The translations under genes were made by a program, and so were the position numbers. A stretch of DNA of 44,696 nucleotides from Xanthobacteraceae bacterium (GTDB taxonomy: Bacteria > Pseudomonadota > Alphaproteobacteria > Rhizobiales > Xanthobacteraceae). Below the pieces are notes generated by a model that made no database searches, was not told the DNA's origin, and worked only from the letters and a program-made list of their open reading frames with translations. Below, piece by piece: positions 25,975 to 38,061 of this stretch (position 1 is the first letter of the stretch; every line of letters starts with the position of its first letter). Where the stretch lies: positions 1 to 44,696 of the forward strand of contig JASHQI010000244.1 of NCBI GenBank assembly GCA_030037645.1, given 5' to 3'.

Positions 25975-27009
25975 CTACGAATGAACGAAACCGACGATGT
26001 CCTTTACCGCCTTCATGGTCTCGCCGGCAAGCTTTTGCGCGCGGGCAGCGCCGTCGGCCAAGACCTTGTCGATCGCCGTCGCATCACTGAGCAGCCGCTT
26101 CATCTCGGCGGCAATGGGACCGAGTTTTGCCACAGCGGCATCGGTTAACGCCGTCTTGAACGTCGAGAACTGGGCATTACCGAACTGTTTCAGCACCAAA
26201 GCGCGGGTCGTGTCGGTCAATGCGGCGTAGATGCCGACCAGGTTGTCCGCCTCGGGACGAGTCTCCAGGCCTTTCTCCTCGCTTGGCAACGGTTCGGGAT
26301 CGGTTTTCGCCCGGCGGATTTTTTGTGCGATGGCGTCGGCATCGTCGGTGAGATTGATGCGGGATTGGTCGGAGGCGTCCGACTTCGACATTTTCTTCGT
26401 GCCGTCGCGCAGCGACATCACGCGCGTCGCCTCGCCTGTGATCAACGGCTCCGGCAGCGGGAAGAACGTGTCGCCGTAGCCTTTGTCGCGGATCGATTGG
26501 CCGAAGTCTTTGTTGAACTTCTGCGCAATGTCGCGGGATAGCTCAAGGTGCTGTTTCTGATCTTCGCCAACCGGCACATGTGTTGCGCGGTAGACGAGGA
26601 TGTCGGCTGCCATCAGCGTCGGATAGGCGTAAAGACCGACCGAAGCATTCTCGCGGTCCTTGCCGGCCTTCTCCTTGAACTGCGTCATCCGATTGAGCCA
26701 GCCTAGCCGCGCCACGCAATTGAACACCCAGGCGAGCTCGGCGTGCTCCGCCACTTGGCTCTGGTTGAACACGATGTGTTTTTTTGGATCGATGCCGCAA
26801 GCGAGAAACGCCGCTGCCACCTCGCGGATGGCGCGCGGCAACTCGGTCGGGTCTTGCCACACCGTGATCGCATGCAAATCGACGACGCAATAGATGCAGT
26901 CATAGCGTGCTTGCAGCTCGACAAAACGCTTGATGGCGCCGAGATAATTGCCAAGGTGCAGGTTGCCGGACGGCTGCACGCCGGAAAATACGCGTTGTGG
27001 AAATCCCAT
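25975..27009 (-). CDS. trpS: Tryptophanyl-tRNA synthetase
   Basis: A 344-residue class I aminoacyl-tRNA synthetase. The HIGH-like motif is in [19 protein letters not shown] (about 7–25), the KMSKS motif in [16 protein letters not shown] (about 200). [29 protein letters not shown] (split) is the Trp-binding core. Between 220 and 250 it has an extended [13 protein letters not shown] segment. GGAG lies seven bases before the ATG at 27009, which decides the start against upstream codons. Confidence 0.97.
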   Translation of the reverse strand: MGFPQRVFSGVQPSGNLHLGNYLGAIKRFVELQARYDCIYCVVDLHAITVWQDPTELPRAIREVAAAFLACGIDPKKHIVFNQSQVAEHAELAWVFNCVARLGWLNRMTQFKEKAGKDRENASVGLYAYPTLMAADILVYRATHVPVGEDQKQHLELSRDIAQKFNKDFGQSIRDKGYGDTFFPLPEPLITGEATRVMSLRDGTKKMSKSDASDQSRINLTDDADAIAQKIRRAKTDPEPLPSEEKGLETRPEADNLVGIYAALTDTTRALVLKQFGNAQFSTFKTALTDAAVAKLGPIAAEMKRLLSDATAIDKVLADGAARAQKLAGETMKAVKDIVGFVHS

Positions 27010-27123
27010 GCCTCGACTCCGTCTCGTCGCCACATGCCACGCAGCGCCTTGCCCTGCAAGGGCTGGCCGCTATAGTGCGCGCCGTCCCGCGCCGCTCCGC
27101 CAAGTCCGTTCTTGAGTTTTCTC

Positions 27124-28125
27124 ATGGCAGTCGCCCGTTTCGACGTTCTCGGCATCGGCAATGCGATCGTCGACGTGATTACGCGCGCCGAAGAGGATTT
27201 CTTGCTGCAACAGGGTATGCGGAAAGGCGCGATGACGCTGATCGACGAGGCGCGGGCCGAGGCGATTTATGACGCCATGGGTCCGGCGATCGAAACGTCC
27301 GGCGGCTCGGCTGCCAATACCGTCGTTGGTGTGGCGTCGCTCGGCGGACGTGCGGCTTTCGTGGGTAAGGTCAAAGACGACGAGCTTGGCCGCGCCTTCT
27401 GCCACGATATCCGCGCTGCCGGCGTGGCGTTCGCGACGGCGCCCGCCTCCGCCGGCCCTTCTACCGGGCGCTGCTACGTGGTTGTCACGCCGGACGGCGA
27501 GCGCACCATGAACACTTATCTCGGCGCCGCCCAGGATTTGCATCCCTCCGATATCGATACCGAGATAATCGGCGCAAGCGCCATCACCTACCTGGAAGGT
27601 TATTTGTGGGATCCGAGGCATGCCAAGGAAGCTTTCCTCAAGGCCGCAAAGCTTGCGCACGAGGCCGAACGTAAGGTGGCGCTGTCTTTGTCGGACGCGT
27701 TCTGCGTCGACCGCTGGCGCGATGAATTCTTACAGCTCATGCGATCGCACACCGTCGATCTTATCTTCGCCAATGAGGCCGAGTTGCAAAGTCTCTATCA
27801 GACGGCAAATTTCAATTCAGCAGTCGCGGCGCTGCGCGCCGATATCGACGTTGCGGTGGTGACACGCAGCGAGAAAGGTTGTCTGGTGCTAGGGCCCGAT
27901 GGGATCGAAGCCATTCCGGCATTTCCAGTGTCGCGCGTTCTCGATACGACCGGAGCCGGCGATTTGTTCGCCGCCGGATTTCTCTATGGCCTCGCGCGAG
28001 GTGCTGACGACCCCACTTGCGGTCGCCTCGGCGCGCTCGCCGCCTGCGAGGTGATTCAACATCTTGGTGCGCGGCCGGAGACATCGCTTGCGGCGCTTGC
28101 CCGCGACAACGGCTTGGGCGATTAA
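27124..28125 (+). CDS. PfkB-family carbohydrate kinase, adenosine kinase-type
   Basis: A 333-residue ribokinase-fold kinase. Seen: FDVLGIGNAIVDVI (5–18), SGGSAANTVVGVASLGG (about 58–74), and the C-terminal PfkB signature DTTGAGDLFAAGFLYGLARG (about 283–302) with the catalytic Asp of GAGD. Overall layout and the long lid (VVVTPDGERTMNTYLGAAQDL, split) suit bacterial adenosine kinases; other nucleoside or sugar substrates cannot be excluded. The ATG at 27124 is chosen; upstream there is only a TTG. It is divergent from trpS. Confidence 0.9.
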   Translation: MAVARFDVLGIGNAIVDVITRAEEDFLLQQGMRKGAMTLIDEARAEAIYDAMGPAIETSGGSAANTVVGVASLGGRAAFVGKVKDDELGRAFCHDIRAAGVAFATAPASAGPSTGRCYVVVTPDGERTMNTYLGAAQDLHPSDIDTEIIGASAITYLEGYLWDPRHAKEAFLKAAKLAHEAERKVALSLSDAFCVDRWRDEFLQLMRSHTVDLIFANEAELQSLYQTANFNSAVAALRADIDVAVVTRSEKGCLVLGPDGIEAIPAFPVSRVLDTTGAGDLFAAGFLYGLARGADDPTCGRLGALAACEVIQHLGARPETSLAALARDNGLGD

Positions 28126-28135
28126 AAATCCGCAC

Positions 28136-28300
28136 AGTGGAGTGGATTTAACTTTCGCTACCCGCCTAGACGTTGGCGCGTGAAGCGAATGTTAAATCCT
28201 AAACTCCACTAGCTTCATGGAGTTGCTAGTGGGCCATTGATTCCAACACTCGTTCAACGTGTGCCGAAACGGGAAGTGAATGTTGGAATCGGACCACTAG
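28136..28300. repeat. Nested inverted repeats in a 236-base spacer
   Basis: IR1: AGTGGA-GT-GGATTTAAC-T-TTCGCT (28136–28159) pairs with AGCGAA-T-GTTAAATCC-TAAAC-TCCACT (28184–28210). IR2: CTAGTGGGCCATTGATTCCAACA (28226–28248, given in two parts: CTAGTGGGCCATT, GATTCCAACA) pairs with TGTTGGAATC-GG-ACCACTAG (28281–28300). Between them CCACTAGC (28206–28213) and GCTAGTGG (28225–28232) form a further perfect pair. The elements end about 60 bases before the next gene's start. Confidence 0.8.
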
Positions 28301-28361
28301 TAATAGATTGCTAACCAATCTTGATTAACGAAGGATCAACCGTAATCCGGAGGATCCGACG

Positions 28362-29153
28362 ATGGGCGAGAGTTTCGACAACAGCCCCGGTGACAGCGAA
28401 AAATCAGAACCTCATGCTTCTAAATCGGCGGGTGACGATAATTTGCCGATGGTTGAGGCGCCAAAGCTTGACGGAGAACAGACTGCCGAAGTGTCGGATG
28501 GCGACACAGTCATTAAGATGCCGAGCAAGATTGCCGCCGTGCCGCAACCGCGTGCATCGCGCTTTGCACAGCTTGCCGCCACGATCGCGCTTGCTGCTGC
28601 ACTTGGTTCGTTTGTTGGAACATTGTCCGCCACCAGCATCATGCGGCTCTCAGGCAAGAATGCCGCGACCGCGCAGTCCGCGGAGGTGAGCGGCATTCAG
28701 AAAGCGCTGAAGTCTCAATTCACCGAGCTTGCCGCGATCAAATCCAATCTCGCCAGCGCAACGCATAGCGCCAATGGCGAGTTTGCCAAAATCGCGGATC
28801 GCCTCAGCCACGTCGAAAACGCACAAACCGGTCCGACCACAAAGCCGGCCCATGTCGCCGACACCGTCGGTCGGCTCGATCAGCAAAGCCCGGCAGCACC
28901 GGAAACAACGGGGTCAATCGCAACCGGCGCGTCGACGTCGGGCGTGCCGAAGGTGGCCGATCGGGTACTGCCAAACTGGATCGTGGAAGAGGTGCACGGC
29001 GGTCGCGCATTGGTCGCAAGCCGGTATCATGGTGAGTTTCTGATCGCGGAAGGCGGCTCGTTGCCCGGCCTCGGTCGCGTTGAAACAATCAAACGTCAGT
29101 ATGGCCAATGGGTCGTTGTCACCGCGAGCGGCATGATCATGTCTGGGCGATAA
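28362..29153 (+). CDS. Single-pass membrane protein of unknown function
   Basis: I do not recognise a named function. It has 263 residues: an acidic, disordered N-terminus (1–68), one membrane helix (about 69–93, rich in A, L and G), a periplasmic helical/coiled stretch (about 105–150), a T/A/P/S linker (155–195) and a C-terminal compact domain (about 203–262) starting PNWIVEEVHGGRALVASRYHG and including PGLGRVETIKR and QWVVVTASGMIMS. A type II (N-in) topology is likely. The C-terminal pattern recalls conserved hypotheticals of Bradyrhizobium-like bacteria. A strong GGAGG lies before the ATG. It follows the fold-back spacer. Confidence 0.85.
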   Translation: MGESFDNSPGDSEKSEPHASKSAGDDNLPMVEAPKLDGEQTAEVSDGDTVIKMPSKIAAVPQPRASRFAQLAATIALAAALGSFVGTLSATSIMRLSGKNAATAQSAEVSGIQKALKSQFTELAAIKSNLASATHSANGEFAKIADRLSHVENAQTGPTTKPAHVADTVGRLDQQSPAAPETTGSIATGASTSGVPKVADRVLPNWIVEEVHGGRALVASRYHGEFLIAEGGSLPGLGRVETIKRQYGQWVVVTASGMIMSGR

Positions 29154-29192
29154 CGGATTTGACCTCTGATCGTTGTGTCGATCGCCCGAAAG

Positions 29193-29762
29193 TTACGACA
29201 GGAACGGCACCAGCATCGGCACGCGGCGACGATAAGCACCGTAGGCATCGGCGCCGAGCTCGGCGTTGAGGAATCGCTCCTCAATGCGCGCCTTCAACCA
29301 TAGACCGACGACGATCAGCGCCGCGCCGATGAGCGCGAGTATGGTTGCCTGAGCGGCAGCAGTCGCCACGATGGCCACGATCAGCCCGCTATAGATTGGA
29401 TGGCGCACCAGGCCGTAAGGGCCGCTGTCGACGACATGGTGGCCCTGCTTGCGCGTTATCGCGCCCGACCAAAGCCGCCCCAGATGAATTCGCGCCCACC
29501 ATGCCAATAAAATGCCGGCGAGCGTGAGCGCCGCCAGCGCATAAGCTCCGCCAAAACCGACATGCCAGAGCCGGGTTTCGTGCCGCATGTGGCGCGTCGC
29601 ATACATCAGCAGTACGGCTCCGATGAGGAGGACACCGCGGCAAAACCATACGTCGGTAGTCAACGCACGTTTTTCGGTGCGGGCGGACCACAGTGCCGCC
29701 ACGAGCCAGCTGACGATCCAGCCGAGCCAGATGATCGCGAACACTGCGCCGGGACGAATCAT
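29193..29762 (-). CDS. Isoprenylcysteine carboxyl methyltransferase-family membrane protein
   Basis: A 189-residue protein with about five membrane helices. The family's C-terminal core is clear: HHVVDSGPYGLVRHPIYSGL (about 109–128), the SAM-binding GPY/RHP motif, and the final EERFLNAELGADAYGAYRRRVPML. Such bacterial ICMT/phospholipid methyltransferase-like proteins have unknown acceptors, since bacteria generally lack prenylated CAAX proteins. It begins 17 bases after the gyrB stop and is probably co-transcribed with gyrB. Confidence 0.88.
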   Translation of the reverse strand: MIRPGAVFAIIWLGWIVSWLVAALWSARTEKRALTTDVWFCRGVLLIGAVLLMYATRHMRHETRLWHVGFGGAYALAALTLAGILLAWWARIHLGRLWSGAITRKQGHHVVDSGPYGLVRHPIYSGLIVAIVATAAAQATILALIGAALIVVGLWLKARIEERFLNAELGADAYGAYRRRVPMLVPFLS

Positions 29763-29778
29763 CGTGCTGCGTCGGCAA

Positions 29779-32325
<2,547 letters not shown>

Positions 32326-32502
32326 TCAGGTAATGATTTTTCAAGGATTTCGTCACGCCCCGTGAGACCTCCGAATCGACGTATTTCGATGCTGCCCGAG
32401 CAGCCCGTTGCGATCGCTGCGGGGCGCGAGAACCGGGCTCGATTGGGGTGGAAAAAGCCGACGGCGAATGGAACAAAAGTGTGATGCGGAAGGGTCAGAC
32501 GC

Positions 32503-32700
32503 TCACAACGGCGGGTGTGTGGGCTCGTCCTTGCGCGATGATGGCAGCAGAAATCGGTTGTCCAACTGATAGTCCGGGACCGGGCGTTGGAAACAACCGA
32601 GCGCGGTTGTCCAAAGTTCCACGCGATCCAGGTCCTCATGCAGGCGCTCGAGCGCTTCGATGAGATTGCGGACAATCATGTCTTCAGCCGGCTCCGGCAT
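32503..32700 (-). CDS. Small conserved-looking protein between recF and gyrB
   Basis: A 65-residue ORF of unknown function. AAGG lies eight bases before the ATG at 32700. The sequence opens MPEPAEDMIVRNLIEALERL, followed by an amphipathic helix with HEDLDRVELWTTALGCF and then PVPDYQLDNRFLLPSSR. No membrane segment. The composition (acidic amphipathic helix, P-V-P-D-Y) looks like a real coding sequence, and I have a vague memory of similar short rhizobial hypotheticals; this is not evidence. It is in line with recF and gyrB on the minus strand. Confidence 0.55.
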   Translation of the reverse strand: MPEPAEDMIVRNLIEALERLHEDLDRVELWTTALGCFQRPVPDYQLDNRFLLPSSRKDEPTHPPL

Positions 32701-32849
32701 TTTTCAGGCCTTGACCGTACAAAACGTTTCCTGCTCCTCCCCACGATTAAGATCGTTCTCGCGCTCTGGTTCCGCCGGTGCCGAATGCCTGCATTGCCGT
32801 ATCGGTCGCAACAATTTGGAACTTTTTTGCCGGAAGCGGCCGGCCCAAC

Positions 32850-33992
32850 CTAGGGCTGCACCGTCCTCAGTTGGCCAGAGCGGACTTCGACGATCGTGAC
32901 CGCACTGTCTTTAATTTCCGCAAAGAGAGCCGGATCTGCGCCGGTCATCCAGACTTGCGCGCCAAGCTGTGCGAGTTCCAAGTACAGGTCGACGCGTCGA
33001 TCAGGATCGAGGTGTGCCACAACTTCGTCCAGGAGAAGGACCGGGGCAAACGTTGTCATTTCTGCGAGCAATCGGGCATGAGCGAACACTAGGCCGATCA
33101 GGAGAGCCTTCTGTTCCCCAGTGGAGGCGTCGCTCGCGGCAATGCCCTTGGACGCATAAGTGACCCTCAAATCGGTCAGATGCGGGCCATCGACGGTACG
33201 TCCTGCAGCGGCGTCGCGGTCGCGATTGTCCCGCAATACCGCGCGGTACCGCTCCTCTATTTCGCCGGCAGGGTGCATCGGGATGAGTTTTTCCATCCAG
33301 CCCTCGAGCGCGATCTCCGCGGGCGGAAAGGGCAAGCCCTTGCGGCCGGCAAGCACGTTGTCGAGCCTGCGGACCGCCTCGACGCGCTGTCCTGCCACCG
33401 CGACCGCCAGTTCTGCAGTCTCGTGTTCGACCGCATCGAGCCAGTGCGTGTCCGGCCGTGTCTCTTCCAGAAGCCGGTTGCGCGAGCGCAACGCACGTTC
33501 CAGCGCGTTGACGCGGCTCGCGTGTTCCACATCGACTGCAAGCACAAGTCGATCGAGAAACCGGCGCCGCTCTGATGGCGCACCGACAAAGAGAGTGTCC
33601 ATCGCCGGAACAAGCCAAACCATGCGCAGGTGATCCGCAAAGGCTGCCGCCGAAGAGACCGGCTCGCGGTCAATACGAAATTTGCGTCCCAGCGTGGCGC
33701 CCTCTTCAACGGGCCGCTCAACGCCTGTGCCAAGCGTAGCGAGCCCCAACGCGCCTTCGATCTCCGCTGCGACCGCCCACGAACCGTCGCCGTCGCTGAA
33801 GGCCACCTCGTCGAATGTTGCGCGTCGTAGCCCTCTGCCGGGCGCCAGGAACGAAATGGCCTCGATTAGATTGGTCTTGCCGGCGCCATTCGGTCCGACG
33901 AGCACGATGGTGTCGGCGGCGGCTTCGAGCGAGGCGTCGTGATAGTTGCGGAAATTGGTCAGCGTTATGCGGCGGACGCGGGCGATTGTCAT
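32850..33992 (-). CDS. recF: DNA replication and repair protein RecF
   Basis: A 380-residue SMC-like ATPase that helps load RecA at gaps. Walker A is LVGPNGAGKTNLIEAISF (about 31–48), following RRITLTNFRNY. The ABC signature is DASTGEQKALLIGLV (about 290) and Walker B is FAPVLLLDEVVAHLDPD (about 318). The protein has the family's usual length. It lies between dnaN and the small ORF. An 8-bp inverted repeat lies in its upstream leader (34037–34077). Confidence 0.97.
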   Translation of the reverse strand: MTIARVRRITLTNFRNYHDASLEAAADTIVLVGPNGAGKTNLIEAISFLAPGRGLRRATFDEVAFSDGDGSWAVAAEIEGALGLATLGTGVERPVEEGATLGRKFRIDREPVSSAAAFADHLRMVWLVPAMDTLFVGAPSERRRFLDRLVLAVDVEHASRVNALERALRSRNRLLEETRPDTHWLDAVEHETAELAVAVAGQRVEAVRRLDNVLAGRKGLPFPPAEIALEGWMEKLIPMHPAGEIEERYRAVLRDNRDRDAAAGRTVDGPHLTDLRVTYASKGIAASDASTGEQKALLIGLVFAHARLLAEMTTFAPVLLLDEVVAHLDPDRRVDLYLELAQLGAQVWMTGADPALFAEIKDSAVTIVEVRSGQLRTVQP

Positions 33993-34036
33993 GGCAAATC
34001 GCTTGTAGTCTCATGGCCGGGTTTGTCCGCGCCAAA

Positions 34037-34077
34037 CATCCACGGGTTATTTCGAACCGTTCCTAGAGACGTGGATG
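34037..34077 (-). repeat. Inverted repeat upstream of recF
   Basis: CATCCACG (34037–34044) and CGTGGATG (34070–34077) are perfect arms with a 25-base loop in the dnaN–recF spacer. There is no T-run after either arm. Role unknown. Confidence 0.5.
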
Positions 34078-34159
34078 CCCGGCACATCGGCAAGCAAAAG
34101 CGATGCCGTTCTTCAAACGGCTATGGCCAAGCATGACGTAATCTAGCAATGCGAACTGC

Positions 34160-35278
34160 CTACACACGCATCGGCATCAGCACATAGAGCGCGCCGTGCG
34201 GATCTTTGTCCTGGATCAGTGTCGGCGACCCTGGGTCAGCAAGCTTGAGAACGGCCGCCTCGCTCTCGATCTGCGCTGCGATATCGAGCAGGTAACGCGA
34301 GTTGAAGCCGATGTCGATTGGCTCGGCCTCATATTCCACCTCAAGTTCCTCGCTGGCACTGCCGGAATCGGGATTAGTCACCGACAGCGACAGGCGGCCG
34401 CCCGCGATCGACAACTTGACCGCACGGCCACGCTCGCTCGATACCGTTGAAACGCGATCGACTGCGGCTTCAAATTCCTTCTTGTCAACGACGAGCTCCT
34501 TGTCGTTGCTCAGTGGGACGACGCGTGCGTAATCCGGAAATGTTCCGTCGATCAACTTCGAGGTCAAAATCGTCTCGCCGACGGTGAAGCGAATTTTTCC
34601 GGGCGATAGCTCTACGGCGACTTCGGCCTCATTGTCCACCAGGAGGCGCTGCACCTCGCCCACGGTCTTGCGGGGCACGATGATCCCCGGCATACCCGCG
34701 GCGCCTTTCGGCAGTTCCAGTTCCATTTGCGCCAACCGATGGCCGTCAGTCGCAACTGCACGCAGTGTTTGCGCCTTTGCACTGCCGACAGCATGGAGAT
34801 AGATGCCGTTGAGATAATATCGCGTCTCCTCGGTCGAAATGGCGAATTGAGTCTTGTCGATCAACCGCCTGAGATCAGTGGCCTTGAGCGAGAACTTGTG
34901 TGTCATTTCCCCTGCGGCAAGGTCGGGAAAGTCGCTCTCCGGCAGGGTCTGCAGAGTAAAACGCGAGCGACCGGCGCGAATTGCCAGCGTGGCACGGTCC
35001 CCAGAGGATTCAAGAATAACCTGGGCGCCCTCAGGCAACTTGCGCACGATGTCAAAGAACATGTGGGCGGGTACAGTCGTAGAGCCGGCGGGGCCGACCT
35101 CGGCGGCAAGCGCATCCGTTACCTCAACGTCAAGATCGGTCGCCTTGAGGCTAAGCTTCGAGCGGTCCGCGCGCAAAAGGACGTTGGCGAGGATCGGAAT
35201 TGTGTTGCGCCGCTCTACCACGCGATGAACATGGCCCAGCGATTTCAACAATTCGGAGCGCTCTACGGTGACCTTCAT
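34160..35278 (-). CDS. dnaN: DNA polymerase III beta sliding clamp
   Basis: A 372-residue clamp protein in three similar domains (about 1–120, 130–245, 250–372). MKVTVERSELLKSLGHVHRV opens it; ERRNTIPILANVLLRA and LKATDLDVEVTDAL are family-typical, as is the C-terminal YVLMPMRV. The ATG at 35278 is chosen by homology; open frame continues far upstream without a homologous N-terminus. Order dnaA–dnaN–recF–gyrB is the conserved replication cluster. Confidence 0.98.
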   Translation of the reverse strand: MKVTVERSELLKSLGHVHRVVERRNTIPILANVLLRADRSKLSLKATDLDVEVTDALAAEVGPAGSTTVPAHMFFDIVRKLPEGAQVILESSGDRATLAIRAGRSRFTLQTLPESDFPDLAAGEMTHKFSLKATDLRRLIDKTQFAISTEETRYYLNGIYLHAVGSAKAQTLRAVATDGHRLAQMELELPKGAAGMPGIIVPRKTVGEVQRLLVDNEAEVAVELSPGKIRFTVGETILTSKLIDGTFPDYARVVPLSNDKELVVDKKEFEAAVDRVSTVSSERGRAVKLSIAGGRLSLSVTNPDSGSASEELEVEYEAEPIDIGFNSRYLLDIAAQIESEAAVLKLADPGSPTLIQDKDPHGALYVLMPMRV

Positions 35279-35493
35279 CGCGAATCCGTTCACAATGCGG
35301 ATAATGAAAGTGGCGAAGCGAGCGGCTTTCGGCAAGTGTGGGCCGCGATCAAAGCCGCCTTTTCCCTGCGTTTCACAGCTTCCCGGGTGGCTAGGCGGTG
35401 GCCGGCGATGCGCAGGACAAGGGCCCTTGATCGCCAATGCGCCGACCGTACCGCTGATCGACCTCCCTTATCTGGCGCCGCCATGCGTTGTGC

Positions 35494-36918
35494 TCAGTCT
35501 TGAAGCTGGCGTTTGAGCGCCTCAATTTCCTCGGCGAATGCACTGTCGTTGCCGGCGAGCGCCTCGATCTTGCGCACGGCGTGCAGGACTGTGGTGTGAT
35601 CGCGGCCACCGAATCGGCGGCCGATTTCGGGAAGCGAGCGCAGCGTCAGGACCTTGGCGAGATACATTGCGACTTGGCGCGGCCGCACGACATTGGCCGT
35701 GCGTCTTGATGACAGCAGGTCGGCTCGGCTCACGTTGTATTGCCGCGCAACGACACGTTGGATGTCTTCAATTCGCACGCGCTTGAGTTCGGCCGGGCGA
35801 ATCAGGTCGCGCATCTCGCGTTCCGCCATCTCAAGCGTCACCAGTTGGCCGGTGAGCTTGTTATGGGCCAGCAATCGATTGACAGCGCCTTCAAGGTCGC
35901 GTCCGTTATGCGTGACCGATTTGGCGATGAAACTAAGCACCGGTGCCGGTACCTCGAAGCCGGGATGATGAATACGGGCGGCGGCAATGCGACTCTTAAG
36001 AATTTCGAGTCGCAGCTCCTCGCCGAGCGAACCGATCTCCACAACCAAGCCTCCGGCGAGCCGCGAGCGGACCCGGTCGTCCAGGGTCTCAAGGTCCGCC
36101 GGCGGGCGGTCGCTGGCGATCACGACCTGACGGCCGGCGTCGATGAGGGCGTTGAGAGTATGGCAGAATTCGGCTTGCGTCGAACGACCTTGCAGGAACT
36201 GTAGATCGTCGATGACCAGCACGTCGATGGTGCGCAGCGCTTCCTTGAAAGCAAGCGTTGTCTGGGTCTTCAGCGCCGAAACGAAGCCGTACATGAAGCG
36301 CTCGGCCGTCAGATAGAGTACCTTGCGCTCGCCCCTGTTGCCGGCCCAGGTTATTGCCTGCAGTAAGTGAGTTTTGCCGAGACCCACGGCCGCGTGGGTA
36401 TAAAGCGGATTGAACATAAGCTGTTCGCCGCGCCGGCTGGTCGCCACCTGTCGCGCTGCAGCGTGCGCGAGCGTATTCGAGCGACCAACGATGAACGTCT
36501 CGAAGGTCAGCCGGGGATCGAGCGGAGAACCACCAAGCGCCTCGTGCACCGTCATGTAGGGGACGCTGGCACGCGTCTCGACCCCGTCGATCGCGGACTC
36601 ACGCGCTTCACGCGGTATTGTCGGGGGCTCCGACGGCTTGAGCTTTGGGACGGGGGGACGAATTGCCGCCGAGCGAACGCTCAGCTCCAGGCGAGTGACA
36701 TTGGGCTCTTCAATCCGCCATTTGGCGAGCACGCGCTCGCTATAATGAGACTGAATCCAATTTCGCAGGAAACGTGTCGGCACCGACAGTCGAATAATAC
36801 CCTTGTCGGTGCCTTCGATCTCCATGCGCCCAAACCAACTTGAGAACACGTCCTCGCCGAGTTCGGAGCGCAACTGCTCCTTGATCCGCTGCCAGCGCTC
36901 CTGATCAGTGCTCGTCAT
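35494..36918 (-). CDS. dnaA: Chromosomal replication initiator protein DnaA
   Basis: A 474-residue AAA+ initiator. Domain [23 protein letters not shown] proline-rich linker follows (about 80–115). Domain III: Walker [16 protein letters not shown] (about 180), Walker [15 protein letters not shown] (about 240), sensor [22 protein letters not shown]. Domain IV: the DnaA-box reader [11 protein letters not shown] and [19 protein letters not shown] (about 440). The ATG at 36918 gives the usual N-terminus; a TTG at 36954 would add 12 residues. The following 1.1 kb upstream is non-coding. Confidence 0.97.
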   Translation of the reverse strand: MTSTDQERWQRIKEQLRSELGEDVFSSWFGRMEIEGTDKGIIRLSVPTRFLRNWIQSHYSERVLAKWRIEEPNVTRLELSVRSAAIRPPVPKLKPSEPPTIPREARESAIDGVETRASVPYMTVHEALGGSPLDPRLTFETFIVGRSNTLAHAAARQVATSRRGEQLMFNPLYTHAAVGLGKTHLLQAITWAGNRGERKVLYLTAERFMYGFVSALKTQTTLAFKEALRTIDVLVIDDLQFLQGRSTQAEFCHTLNALIDAGRQVVIASDRPPADLETLDDRVRSRLAGGLVVEIGSLGEELRLEILKSRIAAARIHHPGFEVPAPVLSFIAKSVTHNGRDLEGAVNRLLAHNKLTGQLVTLEMAEREMRDLIRPAELKRVRIEDIQRVVARQYNVSRADLLSSRRTANVVRPRQVAMYLAKVLTLRSLPEIGRRFGGRDHTTVLHAVRKIEALAGNDSAFAEEIEALKRQLQD

Positions 36919-38061
36919 CGTTGGTCTGCTTTTTTCGTCGGAGGAGGGACTCAACCGAGCAACTCAGGCGAGGTACATCCCACCATGCCCGACATCGGGA
37001 AGACGCAACGCACATATCAAGTGGTGGTTTTTTGACGGGTACGGATGAATCAAACGCAGCCGCCAACCGCGGGCGAGGTCGGATCAGCCGCTAGGCTTGG
37101 AGGTCGAACCGCGGCAGCGACGAGGCGCCGATGGAAGTACGAACGCATTGGCGTCGCGAAGTTCATCGCGGCCGTGAAAATTTTCGTGCGTCACGGTAGC
37201 CCGAGGCAGCGTGAAAACTATCGGCCAAGAAAATCTGGCAAGAGAAATCCTGGCTGCTTCAGCCGATTGGTGAATGATCGTCATCTTGTCCCCGCCCCAT
37301 CGTCTTAATTTCGATGGCCTTCATGAGCGTTTTAGCGGCGCTCCATCGAAACTCTCGCGGACCGACTGATACCCCGCGTGCTTCTGCCGGCTCTGTGAAC
37401 GTTATAAGCAGGCTGCTCTCGTTACAGAATTCTCCACGGCCGCACTAAACTAGGCACAACTCTCCCACACTCATTCTTGATGAGTTTCGGTTCGACCGTT
37501 TTTGAAGACCTCCGGAAACCGAAGGGAACTAAAAGCTAGCACGCGGTTCCCAGTCGGCAACCGCAAAAACAGCTCACGAACATTGGGTTTCCAGAACTGC
37601 GCGCATGGCGACGCCTCTTGCGCACGTATGCAAGGCCTTGACTCAATTTGATGAATTACAATTCGATGACAATCCGAAATGGCGCGAATCGGGTGAAATT
37701 GCGCACCGGAGCAAATAGAACCGCGGGCAAAGGATTCTCTGACGATTCAAAGTCCAAATTTCGCGTGACCAATAAGTCTTTCATTGCGCATCAATTCTTC
37801 TGTTCGGAATCATTGGGTAGCCGTCGCGGGAGGGGGCGCGGAGCAAATAAAAATCGCCGTCGGCGACGGCGGCCGACGACGAAAGTCGCACTTTTATCTA
37901 CTTTTGCGTGATGTCGTGACAATTCTGCAACAGATTCATGCCGCTCCGATACGAATGGGAGTCTTGTCGACTGGGATGGGGCACGACGTGCTTCAGCCGG
38001 GTAGACCGGGTTGGTCTGCCGAACGGGCAACGGGTCGGGCCGCGATGAGCTATCCGGAGGG
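36919..38061. other. Non-coding interval upstream of dnaA, GANTC-rich; possible origin or dnaA control region
   Basis: No convincing gene is seen in 1.1 kb between rpsT and dnaA. The part 37640–37830 is clearly more AT-rich than its surroundings. GANTC, the CcrM methylation site of alphaproteobacteria, occurs seven times in 37640–37963 (near 37640, 37686, 37733, 37744, 37807, 37932, 37959), where about one is expected, and again near 36949 and 37047 close to dnaA. DnaA-box matches are weak: TTCTCCACG (37430–37438) and TTATCTACT (37894–37902), each 7 of 9 to TTATCCACA. A -10-like TATAAC reads toward dnaA at 37406–37401, with a poor -35. Origin function is inferred. Confidence 0.45.
37845..37870 (-). 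terminator. Intrinsic terminator after rpsT
   Basis: On the minus strand a 7-bp GC stem (CGCCGTC, loop of 3, GACGGCG) is followed by ATTTTTATTT. It lies about 190 bases past the rpsT stop and before dnaA, so rpsT should be transcribed apart from dnaA. Confidence 0.75.

Noticed and set aside
37045-37911. Two 87-codon plus-strand frames in the dnaA–rpsT interval
   Set aside because: Composition is not protein-like (arginine strings from GC repeats), no ribosome site, and they cross the terminator and the GANTC region.
37894-37925. Promoter-like TTGTCA-N16-TAGATA on the minus strand just before the rpsT terminator
   Set aside because: It would make a transcript only a few bases longer than the terminator, and the -10 matches poorly.
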